This document shows, piece by piece, positions 37,854-45,730 of a stretch of DNA of 64,000 bases (positions are counted from its first letter, which is position 1; the number at the start of each line of letters is the position of its first letter). The notes below the pieces were generated by a model. That model was not told where the DNA came from and did no database searches. It was given only the letters and a program-made list of their open reading frames with translations. The DNA lies in contig NZ_NRRV01000017.1 in the NCBI RefSeq assembly GCF_016583825.1, forward strand, positions 1 to 64,000, written 5' to 3'. The stretch is from Thiohalocapsa halophila. GTDB taxonomy: Bacteria > Pseudomonadota > Gammaproteobacteria > Chromatiales > Chromatiaceae. A program made the position numbers and the translations under genes.

Positions 37854-38600
37854 ATGCAAGCAAGCCCGGCCTTCGTCCTCTTCGGCGGTGTCCATCTCCT
37901 TACTCTGGCGCTGATCGTCGTCTCGGCGCTGGTGCTGCCGCTGGCCGTATGCCGCTACGCGCCGGCGGCGCTGCGCCCGGTGGCCTTGGCGCTGGCGGCC
38001 CTGCTGCTCGCGCAGGAGGCCGTGGACGTCGCCTTGCAGCTCTGGCGCTCCGGCCCGTCCGTGCAGCTGTTGCCGCTGCATCTGTGCACGCTCGCGGTGT
38101 TCGTCACCGTCTGGATGCTGGCGACGGGCAATCAGCGGGCGTTCGAGCTGGCCTACTTCTGGGCCCTGGCGGGTACGACCCAGGCGCTGGCGACGCCTGA
38201 CCTCCGGCAAGGCTTTCCGGACCCGGCCTTTGTGTTCTTCTTCGCCGGCCACGGGCTGGTCATCGTCGGCGTCGCTTACGGGGCCCTGGCACTCGGGCTG
38301 CGGCCCTACCCCATGTCCATGCTGCGCGTCGGGCTCACGACGCTTGCCTTGGCGGCGGTGGTCTTCGGCGTCAATCTGTGGCTGGGGACGAACTTTCTGT
38401 ATCTCATGGCGAAGCCGGCCGGTGCGTCGCTGCTGGACTGGTTCGGCCCCTGGCCCTGGTACTGGCTGGGCCTGGTGGCGGTGGCCATGGTCTCCTTCCT
38501 GGTGCTCTATGCCCCCTATTTCATCGCGGACTGGCGCGCCGGCCGCCGGCACGGGCGGCCTCGGCTCCCGCCCGGCGGTACCCCACCGACGGGGCTTTGA
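37854..38600 (+). CDS. TIGR02206 (YwaF-like) integral membrane protein
   Basis: The 248-residue product has seven or so hydrophobic segments and the family's conserved cores: LPLHLCTLAVFVTVWML, FELAYFWALAGTTQALATPD, HGLVIVGVAYGAL and the C-terminal FLVLYAPYFIADWRAG. TIGR02206 members are conserved inner-membrane proteins of unknown role. ATG 37854 is selected over the GTG-region start at 37803 because an AGGTG lies 9 bases upstream and the N-terminus fits. It is convergent with the GGT gene, with 37 bases between. Confidence 0.88.
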   Translation: MQASPAFVLFGGVHLLTLALIVVSALVLPLAVCRYAPAALRPVALALAALLLAQEAVDVALQLWRSGPSVQLLPLHLCTLAVFVTVWMLATGNQRAFELAYFWALAGTTQALATPDLRQGFPDPAFVFFFAGHGLVIVGVAYGALALGLRPYPMSMLRVGLTTLALAAVVFGVNLWLGTNFLYLMAKPAGASLLDWFGPWPWYWLGLVAVAMVSFLVLYAPYFIADWRAGRRHGRPRLPPGGTPPTGL

Positions 38601-38637
38601 GCGCTGCGAGGCTTGGCATCCGGCTGCGGCCCGGCGC

Positions 38638-40194
38638 TCAGTCGACCATCTGCACGACACCGCCGCGGCGCGCGTCGCCGGCGCCATGCAGGCCGCCGCC
38701 GGCGTCGATGCCGACGCTGTGCGCACCGCCGAAGAAGACGCTCCGGCCGCGCCAGACCTGGAGCCGCGGCCAGTGGGCGGCCAGCGCCGCGCGCGTGGTC
38801 TCGGCCACCGGCGGCTCCAGGCTCAGCGCCTCGCCCTCCAGGTGCAGCCGCGGTGCGGCCACGGCCTCGGCCAGCGGCAGATGCAGGTCGATGCGGTTCA
38901 CCAGCACCTGCAGGATGGCGCTGCGGATGCGGTTGGAGCCGCTGGAGCCCGTCACCGTCCAGCCGCCGTCGCCATGGGCCACCAGCGTCGGACACATCAT
39001 GGAGCCAACGCGGGTATTCTCCGGCCACTGGTGGAAGCCGCCGCCGCCGGCGAGGTCCGCCTCGCCCAGCATGTTGTTCATGACGATGCCCGTGCCGGGC
39101 AGTACATAGGCCGCGCCCTCGCCGTTGGAGAGGGTCAGGCTCGCGAGGTTGCCGTCGCCGTCGGCGATGCTGATCTGTGTGGTGCCGCGGCGGAAGACAT
39201 GGCGCGGCAGGCCGAGTGCCGCGAGCCGGGCCGGGAAACCGGTGCGCTGCGCCGCGCGCGCTGTGGCATCGGGCAGCCGGCCCGGGGCGAGCACGGCGCG
39301 TGCCTCCGCGGTCGCCGCCATCGCCGCCGCCAGCGCCAGGCGATGGTCGGGGTTGCCGAAGTCCATGCCGCCGAGGCTGGTCTCGCCGAGCAGCTCCAGG
39401 GTCAGCGCCAGCAGGGCGCCGCCCACCGACGGCGGCGGGTTCAGGTACAGGCGGGCATCGCGGTAGTCGAGCACCAGCGGCTCGCGCTGCGCCACCCGGT
39501 AGTCGGCGAGATCCGCCACCGTCAGATGGCCGCCGCCCGTCGCGCAGTCCGCGGCCAGTCGCTCGGACCAGGGCCCGCCGTGTAGGAGCCCGGGGCCCGC
39601 CGCCGCCAGCGCGTCCAGGGCTGCGGCGAAGTCCGGCCAGGGGATCCGCTCGCCCACGGTGGCGAGTCGGGTCGGTTCGCTCGGCGAGGCGTGCAAAGCA
39701 AAGGTGGCGGGGTCGGCCCGCAGGATGGGCTCGACGATGCGGGCGATGCCGTGCTGCACGGGATTCACTGCTACCCCGCGCTCGGCGAGCGCCCGCGCCG
39801 GCGCCAGCAGATCGGCGAGTGGCAGTCGGCAGAGGTGGCGCTGTATCGCGAATAGACCGGCGACGGCACCCGGTGTTGCCATGGCGCCGCGGCCGATGTG
39901 GAACTCCTGGGTGGCGTCGCCAAAATCGGCATGGACCGGGTAGAAATCCAGACCGGCCGCCGTGGCCCGGCAGCCGGGTGTCTGGGTGAAGAAGTCGAAC
40001 AGCTGCGGCGCCTCGCCCGCCGGTCGCGCATGCAGGAAGCCGCCGCCGCCGAGGGAGGCGAGCACCGGCTCGGCGACACAGGCCGCCACCAGCGCCGCGA
40101 CTGCGCCGTCGAAGGCGTTGCCGCCCGCCGCGAGCACGGCCGCGGCGGCGGCAGCGGTGTCCGGATGACCGGCGGCGACAATGGCGCGAGACAT
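38638..40194 (-). CDS. Gamma-glutamyltransferase family protein
   Basis: The 518-residue protein is an Ntn-hydrolase of the GGT family, whose members self-cleave at a threonine to form two chains and act on glutathione or other gamma-glutamyl compounds. The N-terminal AAGHPDTAAAAAAVLAAGGN, then AFDGAVAALVAA, and the GGGGFLHAR segment match. The predicted processing site is GTTQISIADGDGN. Most GGTs have TTH there; this one has TTQ. The C-terminal MNNMLGEAD and TGSSGSNRI are conserved. No signal peptide is seen, unlike periplasmic GGT, so a cytoplasmic role or a GGT-like acylase is possible. The longer frame up to 41166 is an artefact. Confidence 0.88.
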   Translation of the reverse strand: MSRAIVAAGHPDTAAAAAAVLAAGGNAFDGAVAALVAACVAEPVLASLGGGGFLHARPAGEAPQLFDFFTQTPGCRATAAGLDFYPVHADFGDATQEFHIGRGAMATPGAVAGLFAIQRHLCRLPLADLLAPARALAERGVAVNPVQHGIARIVEPILRADPATFALHASPSEPTRLATVGERIPWPDFAAALDALAAAGPGLLHGGPWSERLAADCATGGGHLTVADLADYRVAQREPLVLDYRDARLYLNPPPSVGGALLALTLELLGETSLGGMDFGNPDHRLALAAAMAATAEARAVLAPGRLPDATARAAQRTGFPARLAALGLPRHVFRRGTTQISIADGDGNLASLTLSNGEGAAYVLPGTGIVMNNMLGEADLAGGGGFHQWPENTRVGSMMCPTLVAHGDGGWTVTGSSGSNRIRSAILQVLVNRIDLHLPLAEAVAAPRLHLEGEALSLEPPVAETTRAALAAHWPRLQVWRGRSVFFGGAHSVGIDAGGGLHGAGDARRGGVVQMVD

Positions 40195-40383
40195 CGGCTG
40201 GAGCGCGGATTGGCGTGGCTGTGCTCGGCGGCGAGTGGCTATAGTGGCGGATGTTGGCTGCCGGATGCGAGTGACCCGCGCGCTTCGGCAGGATGATCTT
40301 AACCGCCCGGCAACGGCCGTGGCGTCGGCGCCGCCGCTTGCTGCCGGCAGCCGATGGCGACGCAGACGGAGACCGAGGAGCCC

Positions 40384-41025
40384 ATGGCGCAAGACCCGCA
40401 AGCGCGTATCACTGCCTTGGAGGCGGAGCTCCAGCGCGTGCGGGCGGAGGCGGACGCGGAGCGCGAGCGCTTCGAGCGGCGGCTCAAGCTCGCCCAAAGC
40501 GCACTGCCGGAGCGTCGGGACCCGCGCACCGTCACGCAGAACGTCGCCGCCCACCAAGAGATCGAAGGCCTGCGCGGGGCGCTGCGCGAGCGTGATCGGG
40601 TGGTGAAGGAGCTCACCGGGCAGGTGCGCAGCCTGGAAGACCAGTTGGAAGACGGTTACCACCAGATGGATGCCTTGCGCCGCCAGCTCGATCAACGCGA
40701 CGAGGACCTCGCCGAGGCTCGTCGTCAGGCAGCGCGCGCTGCCCCCAAGCCGGCGAGCCTGCCGCCGCGTGTGTCTCGGCAGCCAGCGCAGCCGGCGCCC
40801 GTGCCATCGCCGGCGCCCGTGCCGCCGCCTGCGGCAGCGGAGCGCGCGGATGCCTTGACTTTCGTGATCGGCGTGCTCGTGGGCGCCCTGCTCACCTGTG
40901 CCCTGGCCGTTGGCCTTTGGTGGACGGGCAGCTGGCCGGCGCCGCCCGCCGCTGCGGCCCGCGGCGAGCCGACGGGCGCGCAGGGCCTCATCGCCGCCAG
41001 CGGGAGGCAGCTTCATGGCGGCTGA
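40384..41025 (+). CDS. Coiled-coil membrane protein, hypothetical
   Basis: From the ATG at 40384 (GAGGAG upstream) the 213-residue product has a long coiled coil at residues 8-125 (ALEAELQRVRAEADAERERF, then LRERDRVVKELTGQVRSLED). A Pro/Ala-rich linker and one membrane helix near residues 160-185 (TFVIGVLVGALLTCALAVGL) follow. The coil precedes the helix, so it is probably cytoplasmic with a C-terminal anchor. No family was recognised. An ATG at 40354 would add ten residues. The end overlaps the sugar-kinase start by 11 bases, implying coupling. Confidence 0.65.
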   Translation: MAQDPQARITALEAELQRVRAEADAERERFERRLKLAQSALPERRDPRTVTQNVAAHQEIEGLRGALRERDRVVKELTGQVRSLEDQLEDGYHQMDALRRQLDQRDEDLAEARRQAARAAPKPASLPPRVSRQPAQPAPVPSPAPVPPPAAAERADALTFVIGVLVGALLTCALAVGLWWTGSWPAPPAAAARGEPTGAQGLIAASGRQLHGG

Positions 41026-42109
41026 GCCCACACGCAGCGCCGCTGTCCTGGGCGTCGGCATCGCTACGCGGGACATCGTCAACCTCGTCGCCGCGTATCC
41101 GCGCGAGGACGCCGAGATTCGGGCCCTCGCCCAGCGCACCGCCCGCGGCGGCAATTGCGCCAACACATTGGACGTACTCGCGCAGCTGGGTCACCGCTGT
41201 GCCTGGGCGGGCGTGCTGGCCGGCGACGAGGGCGCCGCCTTCATCGCCGAGGATCTAGCCCGTCGCGGCATCGACCACCGCCATGCCCGGCGCATCGCGG
41301 GCGGCGCGACGCCGACCTCCTACATCACCCTCAGCCGCGATACCGGCAGCCGTACCATCGTCCACCACCGGGACCTACCGGAGCTCGGCGCCGCGGACTT
41401 CGCCCGGGTGCCGCTCGCGGGCTGGGACTGGGTGCACTTCGAGGGCCGTAACCCGGCGGAGACCGCGCAGATGCTGGCGCGCGTGCGCCGTGAGCGCCCG
41501 GATCTGCCCATTTCCGTAGAGATCGAGAAGCCGCGGGACGGCCTCGAGCAGCTGTTCCGCGGCGTGGATGTGCTGATCGTCGCCCGCGCCTATGCGGAGT
41601 CCGTCTCCGCGGCTGCGGGAGCCCGCCAGGGTGGGCTTCTCGGTGCCGATGGCGGGGTCGAGGGCGGCGGTGATGCCGTGGTCGATACTGACGGCAACAC
41701 CGACACCGACCATGGCTGCGGCCCTGGGACGGGCATCGACCCGCGCGGGTTTTTGCGCCGCATGGCAGCGGCCAGCGACGCCCGGCTCTGCCTGCTGCCC
41801 TGGGGTGCCGCCGGCGCCTACGGGCTCGCCGCCGGGTCTGATGCTTTGGTGCTCGCACCGGCGCATCCCCCGGCTGTACTGCACGACAGCCTGGCGGCCG
41901 GGGACGTGTTCAACGCCGCTGTCATCGATGGCCTGCTGGCCCTCGGCGGCGGCCGCGACGGACTCACTGCCGCCGTCGGTGATGGTGCGCTGGCCAGCCT
42001 GTTGGCCCGCGCCAACCGCCTCGCCGGGCTCAAGTGCGGCCGCGAGGGCCTGGAGGGGCTCGCCGCGGCGGCGCGGGCGGCGGGCTGGCCCGACAGGGAC
42101 GGCGCGTGA
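41015..42109 (+). CDS. PfkB-family sugar kinase, ketohexokinase-like
   Basis: The 364-residue protein matches the ribokinase/PfkB fold: an N-terminal GVGIATRDIVNLV, the sugar-binding TARGGNCANTLDVLAQLG, the RTIVHHRDLPEL hairpin, and a C-terminal DSLAAGDVFNAA. That last segment is the anion-hole/catalytic-Asp signature with Ala in place of the usual Gly. The overall type resembles ketohexokinase. Residues about 202-244 are an extra Gly/Asp-rich stretch (such as DTDGNTDTDHG) not expected in the fold, which makes the protein longer than usual (about 300-310). The substrate is not certain. GGGAGG precedes the ATG. Confidence 0.85.
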   Translation: MAAEPTRSAAVLGVGIATRDIVNLVAAYPREDAEIRALAQRTARGGNCANTLDVLAQLGHRCAWAGVLAGDEGAAFIAEDLARRGIDHRHARRIAGGATPTSYITLSRDTGSRTIVHHRDLPELGAADFARVPLAGWDWVHFEGRNPAETAQMLARVRRERPDLPISVEIEKPRDGLEQLFRGVDVLIVARAYAESVSAAAGARQGGLLGADGGVEGGGDAVVDTDGNTDTDHGCGPGTGIDPRGFLRRMAAASDARLCLLPWGAAGAYGLAAGSDALVLAPAHPPAVLHDSLAAGDVFNAAVIDGLLALGGGRDGLTAAVGDGALASLLARANRLAGLKCGREGLEGLAAAARAAGWPDRDGA

Positions 42110-42184
42110 GCGCGGTCATCGACCTCGGTGCCCTGGCCGCGCTGCCGGACACCGACGGGGGGTGAGGGCATGCAGCGGCGCAGG

Positions 42185-42772
42185 TCACCGCAGCGCCAGC
42201 GCGACTGTGTGGTGCGGACCCTGCTTGAGCTTGTCATAGTGGCCGAAGATGTCCTTCATGTGCCGCTTCATGAACTCCCGCAGCCCGTTCACCGTGACCA
42301 CATAGAGCCGCCCGCCGGGATTGAGCCTGGCGTGGGCGTCGTGCAGCAGGATGCTCAGCAGCTCCCGGCCCACCTGGGCCGGGATGTTGCTCGCAATGAG
42401 GTCGAAGCGCCGGGCCGGGTCGATGTCGGCGAAGCCGTTGCCGAGCTCGGCCTCGGCGTTGGGCAGGGCGTTGAGCGCGATGTTGCGGCGGGCGAAGTCC
42501 ACGGCGACGAAATCCTTGTCCACCAGCAGCGTGCGTCCCTGCGGGGCCAGCGCCGCCAGGGTGCAGCCGATGGCGCCGTAGCCGCAGCCTAGGTCGAGGC
42601 AGTCGGCGTCGGCGGCGACCTCCAGGTGGCGCAGCAGCAGCGCCGTGCCGGCGTCGATCTCGCGCGGGGAGAACAGCCCCCAGGTGGACTCGAAGCGCAG
42701 GCGCCGGCCCGCCAGCTCGGCGTCGAAGCGAATGGGCGCGCGTAGGGCGGCGAGCTCGGTCTGTGAGAGCAT
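42185..42772 (-). CDS. Class I SAM methyltransferase (RsmC/MTS-like)
   Basis: The 195-residue protein has motif I (CLDLGCGYGAIGCTLA), motif II (LLVDKDFVAVDFARRN) and motif IV as SNIPAQ, a variation of the NPPF/Y motif of small MTS-type RNA or protein methyltransferases. The leader FESTWGLFSPREIDAGTALL resembles the RsmC C-terminal domain, which methylates 16S rRNA. The target cannot be fixed from sequence. It lies convergent to the sugar kinase and divergent from hupK. Confidence 0.85.
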   Translation of the reverse strand: MLSQTELAALRAPIRFDAELAGRRLRFESTWGLFSPREIDAGTALLLRHLEVAADADCLDLGCGYGAIGCTLAALAPQGRTLLVDKDFVAVDFARRNIALNALPNAEAELGNGFADIDPARRFDLIASNIPAQVGRELLSILLHDAHARLNPGGRLYVVTVNGLREFMKRHMKDIFGHYDKLKQGPHHTVALALR

Positions 42773-42895
42773 GCGGCTTGAGCGGGATACGGTTGAAAGC
42801 CCGCAGTTTACATGGCCATGTCCCCGAGCCGCGTCATCTACACTCGGGGCTCAGGGTCATGCCCCCACGCACACCAAGCAGCGAATCCTTATTCC

Positions 42896-44200
42896 GTGTC
42901 CGACCTCGCCGGCCAGCTCCATATCCGTCTGCACACCGACGCCGCACCCGCCGTGCGCATCACCTCCAGCCGGCCGCTGACGGCCGCGCGGGTGCTCGCC
43001 GGCAAGCCCGTGGCGACCGTGGCCGGGCAACTGCCGCTGCTGTTCAGTGTCTGCGGCACAGCCCAGGCCGTGGCCTGTGCGCGGGCTTGCGAGGCGGCGC
43101 TGGGGCTGGCGCCGGCGCCCTCGGCGCGCGAAGCCCGCACCCTGCTGTTGCGCGCGGAGACCGCCAAAGAGCACCTGTGGCGGCTGCTGCTGGACTGGCC
43201 CAAGGCGCTGGCGCGGCTGGACGCAGCACAGGGGGCGGTGCATTTGGCCGCGCAGTCCGCGGAGCGCGAGGCGGCCATGGCCGCGGCCATGCGCGCCTTC
43301 CTGCAGCTGCGCGCCGTGCTCGGCACCGGCGGTGATCCCTTTCTGCCGGGCGCCGGCAGCATCCGGCCGGCAGCGGACGGCGTGGATGCCGCCCGCGCCG
43401 TCCTCGCGGCTACCGCCACCGAGCAGGTTTTCGGCGCCGATGCGGGCCAATGGCTGGCGACCACGCCCACGGCCGCGGACCTGCACCACTGGGCGGCGGA
43501 CACTGCCACCCCGGCGGCGGCGCTGGTGCGGGCGGTGACCGGCGCCGGGCTCGCCGATTTCGGGCGCTGCGATGTCGATCCACTGCCCGCCGCGGCGGAG
43601 GCCAGCGGGCTGCTGCACCAGTTGGCGCCCCTCCTGGCGGATGCCGACGCCGATGCCTTCGTCGCCGCTCCGCGCCTGGACGGCCAAGCGCGCGAGACCA
43701 CGCCCCTAGCTCGCGAGCTCGCGCGCGGGGGGCTGGTGGCGGCGCTCGTCGCCGACCACGGCAACGGGCTGTTGCCCCGGCTCGCGGCACTGCTGGCGGA
43801 GCTGGCGCGGGATACGGCGCGGCTCGGGGCGCGCGTGCAAGACGCCACCGACGAGCCGGAGGACGCCGCCATCGCGGTCGCGGCGGAGCCCGGCACCGAC
43901 CTTGGCCCCTGCGTCGGCGTGGGCGCGGCACCTGCCGCCCGCGGTCTCCTGGTGCACAGAGTTGTCGTCAGCCCGGCCGCAACCCCGGACAGCGCGCAAG
44001 TCCGCGACTACCGCATCCTGGCGCCGACCGAATGGAACTTTCACCCCGAGGGCGTGGTCGCCCGCGGACTCGCCGACATCGCGGCCGCCGGCGCCGGCCA
44101 GCGGGCGGCGACGTCGGCATCGGGACACCTGGAGGCCTTGGCGCGGCTGCATGTGACCGCCGTGGATCCCTGTGTCGACTATCGCTTATCGGTATCCTGA
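42896..44200 (+). CDS. hupK: HupK-like hydrogenase maturation protein
   Basis: From the GTG at 42896 the product has 434 residues. It resembles a diverged [NiFe]-hydrogenase large subunit, as HupK does. The N-terminal CGTAQAVACARACE recalls the first metal-site region, and the C-terminal DYRILAPTEWNFHPEGVVAR, then DPCVDYRLSV, recalls the region before the large-subunit processing site. The full metal-binding cysteine set is not kept. HupK is thought to act as a scaffold for the Fe(CN)2CO unit together with HypC and HypD. hypC follows 52 bases downstream. An upstream ATG (42812) adds 28 residues of poor character. Confidence 0.82.
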   Translation: MSDLAGQLHIRLHTDAAPAVRITSSRPLTAARVLAGKPVATVAGQLPLLFSVCGTAQAVACARACEAALGLAPAPSAREARTLLLRAETAKEHLWRLLLDWPKALARLDAAQGAVHLAAQSAEREAAMAAAMRAFLQLRAVLGTGGDPFLPGAGSIRPAADGVDAARAVLAATATEQVFGADAGQWLATTPTAADLHHWAADTATPAAALVRAVTGAGLADFGRCDVDPLPAAAEASGLLHQLAPLLADADADAFVAAPRLDGQARETTPLARELARGGLVAALVADHGNGLLPRLAALLAELARDTARLGARVQDATDEPEDAAIAVAAEPGTDLGPCVGVGAAPAARGLLVHRVVVSPAATPDSAQVRDYRILAPTEWNFHPEGVVARGLADIAAAGAGQRAATSASGHLEALARLHVTAVDPCVDYRLSVS

Positions 44201-44252
44201 CGGCGACGCGCCGCCGCTTGACCACAGAACACTATCGAGACTGGAGGAGCCC

Positions 44253-44522
44253 ATGTGCCTCGCCATACCCGCCCAGATCCTTGAGCTGGATGAGGGCACC
44301 GATCAGGCCGTCGTCTCCCTGGGCGGCGTCAAAAAGCCTATTTCCCTGGCGCTGGTGGATGATGCCGCCGTCGGCGACTATGTCCTGGTGCACGTGGGCT
44401 ATGCGCTGAACAAGGTGAGCCCCGAGGAGGCCGCGCGCACCCTGGCGCTGATCCAGGCCGCCGGCGAGCTGGACCCGGCCGAATTCGACAGTGACTTCAC
44501 CACCGGGGAGGTGCCGCGATGA
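44253..44522 (+). CDS. hypC: Hydrogenase maturation chaperone HypC
   Basis: The 89-residue OB-fold protein begins MCLAIPAQILELDEG, with the essential Cys2 that holds the iron cofactor. It continues with VSLGGVKKPISLALVDDA and GDYVLVHVGYALNKV. HypC binds HypD and the hydrogenase large-subunit precursor during insertion of Fe(CN)2CO. GGAGGAG lies upstream. The stop overlaps the hypD ATG by four bases (ATGA), so the two are co-translated. Confidence 0.97.
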   Translation: MCLAIPAQILELDEGTDQAVVSLGGVKKPISLALVDDAAVGDYVLVHVGYALNKVSPEEAARTLALIQAAGELDPAEFDSDFTTGEVPR

Positions 44523-45730
44523 ACGACGTGCCGAGCATCAGCCCGAGCCCGACCAAGGGCGCCATGAAGTACATCGACGAATTCCGCGACGGCGCCCTGG
44601 CGCGCAAGCTCGCCCGCACCATCGCCATGGAGGCGGACCCGGCGCGCACCTACCGGCTGATGGAGTTCTGCGGCGGCCACACCCACGCCATCTACCGCTA
44701 CGGCGTACAGGACCTGATGCCGGACAATCTCAAGTTCGTGCACGGGCCGGGCTGCCCGGTGTGCGTGCTGCCCATGGCCCGCATCGACCAGGCCATCGCC
44801 ATGGCCGTGGAGCACGGTGTGACGCTCTGCACCTACGGCGACCTGATGCGCGTGCCGGCGAGCGAGCGCCAGAGCCTGCTCAAGGCCAAGGCCGGCGGGG
44901 CGGACATCCGCATGATCTACTCCACCCAGGATGCGCTGGCCATCGCCCGCCGGGACCGCGAGCGCCAAGTGGTGCTCTTCGCCATCGGCTTCGAGACCAC
45001 GACGCCGCCGACGGCCGTGGCGCTCAAGGTGGCGCGCGCGGAGGGGCTCGGCAATTTCTCGGTGTTCTGCAACCACGTGCTGACGCCGCCGGCGCTGAAG
45101 ACCATTCTGGCGTCCGCCGGCCCCGACGGCGTGCAGCTGGACGGCATCCTGGGGCCCTCGCACGTGAGCACAATCATCGGCAGCCGGCCCTATGAATTCG
45201 TGCCGGCGGCGTTCGCCAAGCCCGTGGTCATCGCCGGCTTCGAGCCGCTGGACGTGATGCAGAGCACCCTGATGCTGGTGCGCCAGATCAACGCGCACCG
45301 CTGCACCGTCGAGAACCAATACACCCGCGCCGTCAACCGGGACGGCAACGCCAAGGCGCAAGCCCTGATGGACGAGGTCTTCGCGGTGCGCGAGCGCTTC
45401 GAATGGCGCGGGCTCGGTTATCTGCCCTCGAGCGCCCTAAGGCTCGCAGACGCCTATGCCGACTTCGACGCCGAGCAGCGCTTCTCGGTCGCCCCGGGTC
45501 AAGGCAAGGAGATCAAGGGCTGCGAATGCCCGAGCGTGCTCCGCGGCACCATGGAGCCCACCGACTGCAAGCTCTTCGGGACGGTGTGCACGCCGGAGAA
45601 CCCCATGGGCGCCTGCATGGTCTCCTCCGAGGGCGCCTGCGCGGCCTACTGGAGCTACGGCCGCTTCCGCAAAAAGGGGTCAGAGCCCATTATGCAAAAG
45701 GGCTCTGACCCCTTTTTAGGGGCTGCGTGA
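44519..45730 (+). CDS. hypD: Hydrogenase maturation factor HypD with REP-encoded C-terminus
   Basis: HypD, a [4Fe-4S] protein, assembles Fe(CN)2CO with HypC and HypE. Diagnostic motifs are EFCGGHTHAIYRYG, HGPGCPVCVLP, FAIGFETTTPPTA and the C-terminal cysteine region (CPSVLRGTMEPTDCKLFG, then NPMGACMVSSEGACAAYWSYG). The protein has 403 residues, more than the usual 360-385. Residues 385-403 (KKGSEPIMQKGSDPFLGAA) are encoded by a palindromic REP element at 45671-45717, which replaced the native end just after YGRF. All catalytic cysteines are upstream, so function is probably kept. Confidence 0.97.
   Translation: MNDVPSISPSPTKGAMKYIDEFRDGALARKLARTIAMEADPARTYRLMEFCGGHTHAIYRYGVQDLMPDNLKFVHGPGCPVCVLPMARIDQAIAMAVEHGVTLCTYGDLMRVPASERQSLLKAKAGGADIRMIYSTQDALAIARRDRERQVVLFAIGFETTTPPTAVALKVARAEGLGNFSVFCNHVLTPPALKTILASAGPDGVQLDGILGPSHVSTIIGSRPYEFVPAAFAKPVVIAGFEPLDVMQSTLMLVRQINAHRCTVENQYTRAVNRDGNAKAQALMDEVFAVRERFEWRGLGYLPSSALRLADAYADFDAEQRFSVAPGQGKEIKGCECPSVLRGTMEPTDCKLFGTVCTPENPMGACMVSSEGACAAYWSYGRFRKKGSEPIMQKGSDPFLGAA
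45671..45717. repeat. Palindromic REP element inside the hypD 3' end
   Basis: Perfect 18-base inverted arms (AAAAAGGGGTCAGAGCCC and its complement) flank an 11-base centre. The left arm begins exactly at codon 385 of hypD. The outer 17 bases match the right end of the MITE at 47570-47803. Such ends are characteristic of short elements common in proteobacteria. Confidence 0.93.

Noticed and set aside
38638..41166. An 842-codon reading of the GGT gene extending upstream.
   Set aside because: The GGT family begins at 40194; the extra 324 codons run antisense to the coiled-coil and sugar-kinase genes.
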